Assembly: GCA_030632885.1 (NCBI GenBank)
Contig: DAOVTW010000052.1
Span: forward strand, 1-23,920
Source of the DNA: JAIOSM01 sp023143455
Lineage (GTDB): Bacteria; Desulfobacterota; Desulfobacteria; Desulfobacterales; Desulfobacteraceae
Reading direction: 5' to 3'
Length of the DNA: 23,920 nt
Shown here: one piece after another, positions 21,472 through 23,920 of the stretch
Layout of the letters: each line of letters begins with the position of its first letter
Numbering within the stretch: position 1 is the first letter of the stretch
The notes under the pieces: generated by a model
The model's database searches: none
Seen by the model: only the letters and a program-made list of their open reading frames with translations
Told to the model about the DNA's origin: nothing
Translations under genes and position numbers: made by a program

Positions 21472-23001
21472 TTATTCCCACTCTATAGTTCCCGGAGGTT
21501 TTGATGTTATGTCAAACACAACTCTGTTGACATGATCAACCTCATTGATAATCCTGTTTGAAATTTTCCCTAGAAGATCATGGGGTAGCTTTGCCCAGTC
21601 TGCAGTCATTGCATCATTGCTGTTAACGGCTCGTATGGCAATGCAGTTATCATAGGTGCGTTTATCACCCATAACTCCAACACTTTTTATTGGTAATAAA
21701 ACCGCAAATGACTGCCAAAGCTTTCGGTATAACCCGGCATTCCTGATTTCTTCTAAAACAATTGCATCAGCTTCTCGTAAAATCGAAAGCCTTTTTTCAG
21801 TAATTTCTCCCATTATTCGAATAGCTAACCCTGGTCCAGGAAAAGGTTGTCTAAAGACCAAGTCTTCATTTAACCCAAGACTTAATCCAAGTTTTCTTAC
21901 TTCATCTTTAAATAACAAATCAAGGGGTTCAATAAGGTCTAATTTCATTTTTTCAGGGAGCCCACCGACATTATGATGGGATTTGATAATTGATGTGGGA
22001 CCACCAAAGGCTGATTTTGACTCGATAATATCAGGATATAAGGTTCCTTGACCAAGAAATTGAGCATTGTCAATTAATGCAGCCTCTGATTCAAAAACTT
22101 CAATAAAAAGATTGCCAATAATTTTTCTTTTTTTTTCAGGATCAGAAACACCCTTAAGAGCAGTGAGGAATTTTTCTTTAGCATCTACAAATTTTATATT
22201 CATATCAAGATGTGAATTAAGGTTAATTTCAAGGTCTGATTTTTCATTTTTTCTTAAAAGTCCATTATCAACAAAAATGCAATAAAGGTTTTTGCCTATT
22301 GCTTTATGAATAAGGCTTGCAGCCACAGAAGAGTCTACGCCACCGGAAAGTCCCATTATAACTTTTTTATCTTTTACTTGGTCTTTAATCTGCTTTATTG
22401 TTTTTTCGGCAAATGACCCCATTGTCCAGTTTTTTGTGCATTTACAGACATTGAAAAGAAAGTTTTTGATCATTTCAGAGCCTTTGTGTGAATGTTCCAC
22501 TTCAGGATGAAATTGAAGTCCGTAAAAATTTTTCTCAAAATTTGCAATGGCAGCGTTTTTAGTGTTTTCAGTTGAAGCAATAGAAAAGAACCCGGGAGGT
22601 AATTTTTCAGGTGAATCACCATGACTCATCCAGCATTGAAGCGTTTGCCCAAGACCCGTAAACAAAGGTTCTTGTTTTTCTATTTTGAGTTCTGCAAATC
22701 CATATTCCCGTTTTTGAGCCCGCTTAATTTTTCCTTTGAGTGCATGAATCATGTAATGCATGCCATAACATATTCCAAGTACTGGTATGTCAAGGTCAAA
22801 TATTTTTTTGTCGAGGGTAGGGCTGTCTTCTTCGTATATACTTGAAGGACCGCCCGAGAGAATAATTCCCCGAGGTTTAAGTTCCTTAATTTTTTCAAAG
22901 GGTAAATTTGAAGGTACAATTTGACAATAAATTTGATGTTCCCTTACACGACGAGCGATCAACTGGTTAAATTGTGAACCAAAATCTATAATAACAATCA
23001 T
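21472..23001 (-). CDS. guaA: GMP synthase (glutamine-hydrolysing)
   Basis: A 509-residue enzyme that converts XMP to GMP using glutamine and ATP in cytoplasmic purine synthesis. The class I glutamine amidotransferase domain (1-190) has Cys78 in GICYGMH, His165 and Glu167 in QFHPEVEH. The ATP-pyrophosphatase domain has the P-loop SGGVDSS (219-225), and the dimerisation domain (about 390-509) ends with the canonical DITSKPPGTIEWE. Length is normal and all catalytic residues are present. AGGA lies eight bases before the ATG. guaB is not beside it; instead it heads a two-gene unit with the coiled-coil membrane protein. It is divergent from efp. Confidence 0.97.
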   Translation of the reverse strand: MIVIIDFGSQFNQLIARRVREHQIYCQIVPSNLPFEKIKELKPRGIILSGGPSSIYEEDSPTLDKKIFDLDIPVLGICYGMHYMIHALKGKIKRAQKREYGFAELKIEKQEPLFTGLGQTLQCWMSHGDSPEKLPPGFFSIASTENTKNAAIANFEKNFYGLQFHPEVEHSHKGSEMIKNFLFNVCKCTKNWTMGSFAEKTIKQIKDQVKDKKVIMGLSGGVDSSVAASLIHKAIGKNLYCIFVDNGLLRKNEKSDLEINLNSHLDMNIKFVDAKEKFLTALKGVSDPEKKRKIIGNLFIEVFESEAALIDNAQFLGQGTLYPDIIESKSAFGGPTSIIKSHHNVGGLPEKMKLDLIEPLDLLFKDEVRKLGLSLGLNEDLVFRQPFPGPGLAIRIMGEITEKRLSILREADAIVLEEIRNAGLYRKLWQSFAVLLPIKSVGVMGDKRTYDNCIAIRAVNSNDAMTADWAKLPHDLLGKISNRIINEVDHVNRVVFDITSKPPGTIEWE

Positions 23002-23088
23002 TTTATTTGTCCTGAATATTTATTTTGCATAGTATTAAATAAAAAAATAATTTTTCCTATATTATTAACAAAAAATCAAGATCTTTTA

Positions 23089-23097
23089 TGCTATAAT
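23089..23097 (+). promoter_or_regulatory. Extended -10 promoter of efp
   Basis: TGCTATAAT is a perfect TATAAT with the extended TG-N element. No good -35 lies at the usual distance (TTAACA at 23065-23070 is 21 bp away), as is common for extended -10 promoters. The start would be near 23104, leaving a leader of about 73 nt before the efp ATG. Confidence 0.45.
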
Positions 23098-23176
23098 TGT
23101 TAACATAAATAGATACAAAATTTGATAAGAATATATATAACATAAAAAGCATTAAAATTAAATTCAGGAGTTAGAT

Positions 23177-23740
23177 ATGTATGAAGCAAGTGATTTGAAA
23201 AAAGGGCTTAAATTTGAAATCGACGGAGCTCCTCATGTGGTTGTAGATTTTCAATTTAAAAAACCCGGCAAAGGTCAGGCCTTATATAAATGCAAACTTA
23301 AAAATATGATAAATGGAGCTCAGTTTGAAAGAACGTATCGTTCAGGGGATAAATTTCCAAAAGCAGCTTTAGACCAACAGGCAATGGAATATTTATATGC
23401 AGACAGCCAGAGTTATTGTTTTATGAATACACGCACTTATGAACAAGAATTTCTAACTAAAGAACAGGTTGGAGATACAATTGATTTGTTAATTGAAAAT
23501 ACTATTTGTGATATTCTCCTTTTTAATGGTCAGGCAATAGAAATTAATTTACCAAATTTTGTAAATCTTCGTGTCATCAAAGCTGATCCATGGGCAAAAG
23601 GTGATACTGCAACCGGAAGCTATAAGCCTGTAACAATAGAAACAGGAATTGAAATTCAAGTACCTCCTTTTGTAAATGAAGGGGAAAAAATAAAGATTGA
23701 TACTAGAACAAGGGAGTATGTCGAAAGAGTGAATGATTAA
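23177..23740 (+). CDS. efp: Translation elongation factor P
   Basis: A 187-residue factor that helps ribosomes through polyproline stretches. The N-terminal KOW-like domain carries KKPGKGQA with Lys32, equivalent to the Lys34 that EpmA lysinylates in E. coli, so a lysine-type modification is expected. Two OB-fold domains follow, ending in the signature VPPFVNEGEKIKIDTRTREYVERV. Length is standard. AGGAG (23166-23170) stands six bases before the ATG. It is divergent from guaA and followed at once by a hairpin, so it seems monocistronic. No epmA or epmB is visible in the window. Confidence 0.97.
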   Translation: MYEASDLKKGLKFEIDGAPHVVVDFQFKKPGKGQALYKCKLKNMINGAQFERTYRSGDKFPKAALDQQAMEYLYADSQSYCFMNTRTYEQEFLTKEQVGDTIDLLIENTICDILLFNGQAIEINLPNFVNLRVIKADPWAKGDTATGSYKPVTIETGIEIQVPPFVNEGEKIKIDTRTREYVERVND

Positions 23741-23742
23741 CT

Positions 23743-23771
23743 AAAAATTATTGTCAAAAGAATAATTTTTT
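23743..23771 (+). terminator. AT-rich hairpin terminator after efp
   Basis: AAAAATTATT and AATAATTTTT are perfect 10-bp arms around the 8-nt loop GTCAAAAG; the descending arm ends in a run of six T. It begins two bases after the efp stop. The stem has no G:C pairs, so it is weak by E. coli standards but plausible in this AT-rich genome. Confidence 0.5.
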
Positions 23772-23920
23772 CCCATCTGATCAAATGAAGGAAATAATTC
23801 TTTTACAAGAGTTGAAGTTATTCCAGCTCATTAAATTTGGAAAAGAGATATAAGTGGCTAATTGTTGAATTGATGTTTGGTATTTCAGTTGATTTTTATT
23901 TTACTTGAGAGTGATTAATA

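Noticed and set aside
21656..21976. Plus-strand 106-codon open frame antisense to guaA
   Set aside because: Shadow of the highly conserved GMP synthase frame.
23785..23853. 22-codon ATG frame downstream of efp
   Set aside because: Very short, no ribosome site, composition typical of random AT-rich spacer.

Overview
The window is about one third G+C and comes from a Gram-negative bacterium: it encodes periplasmic proteases, a lipoprotein, an AsmA-type protein and a murein transglycosylase. The combination (Prc, PpiD/SurA-type isomerase, PqqL-like M16 protease, PilZ protein, two-component system beside HtrA, AT-rich codons) suggests a Desulfobacterota/deltaproteobacterial relative, possibly Desulfobacterales. 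That placement is inference from gene content and composition. All core genes look chromosomal; no insertion sequence, CRISPR array or prophage was seen.

Layout. 1-150: no intact gene, perhaps the decayed 3' end of a plus-strand gene. 168-2209 (minus): a small membrane protein translationally coupled to an ABC-F ATPase (Uup type). 2407-6011 (plus): response regulator, sensor kinase and HtrA/DegP protease, an envelope-stress-like module. 6012-6496: an apparent minus-strand coding relic, palindromes, tRNA-Ala(GGC) on the minus strand, and back-to-back promoters for the tRNA and ppiD. 6497-11282 (plus): PpiD/SurA-like chaperone and an M16 zinc-protease lipoprotein. 11315-11719 (minus): PilZ-domain protein. 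11822-19265 (minus): a compact six-gene run transcribed ylqF-like GTPase, prc, asmA-like, acyl-ACP thioesterase-like, recX, single-domain asparaginase-like, with gaps or overlaps of at most 9 bp. 19430-20566 (plus): MltD-like lytic transglycosylase with LysM. 20589-23001 (minus): guaA followed by a membrane-anchored coiled-coil protein. 23177-23740 (plus): efp, followed by an AT-rich hairpin. 23772-23920: nothing supportable seen.

Functionally much of the window concerns envelope quality control: sensing (RR/HK), periplasmic folding and proteolysis (HtrA, PpiD, M16, Prc), outer-membrane or lipid homeostasis (AsmA-like, thioesterase) and cell-wall turnover (MltD-like). Translation and nucleotide genes (Uup, YlqF, EF-P, GuaA, tRNA-Ala) are interspersed.

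The most notable points are: (1) the thioesterase gene, whose natural ATG (ATGA overlap with the upstream gene) is separated from the conserved body by an apparent one-base frameshift, and whose first hotdog domain lacks about 55 residues; (2) an asparaginase-like protein made only of the N-terminal domain yet keeping every recognisable catalytic residue; (3) a strongly protein-like reading frame without a start codon beside the tRNA 3' end. Three long open frames extend upstream only through TTG codons (6476, 13470, 18466); I place the real starts at ATGs at 6497, 13397 and 18436.
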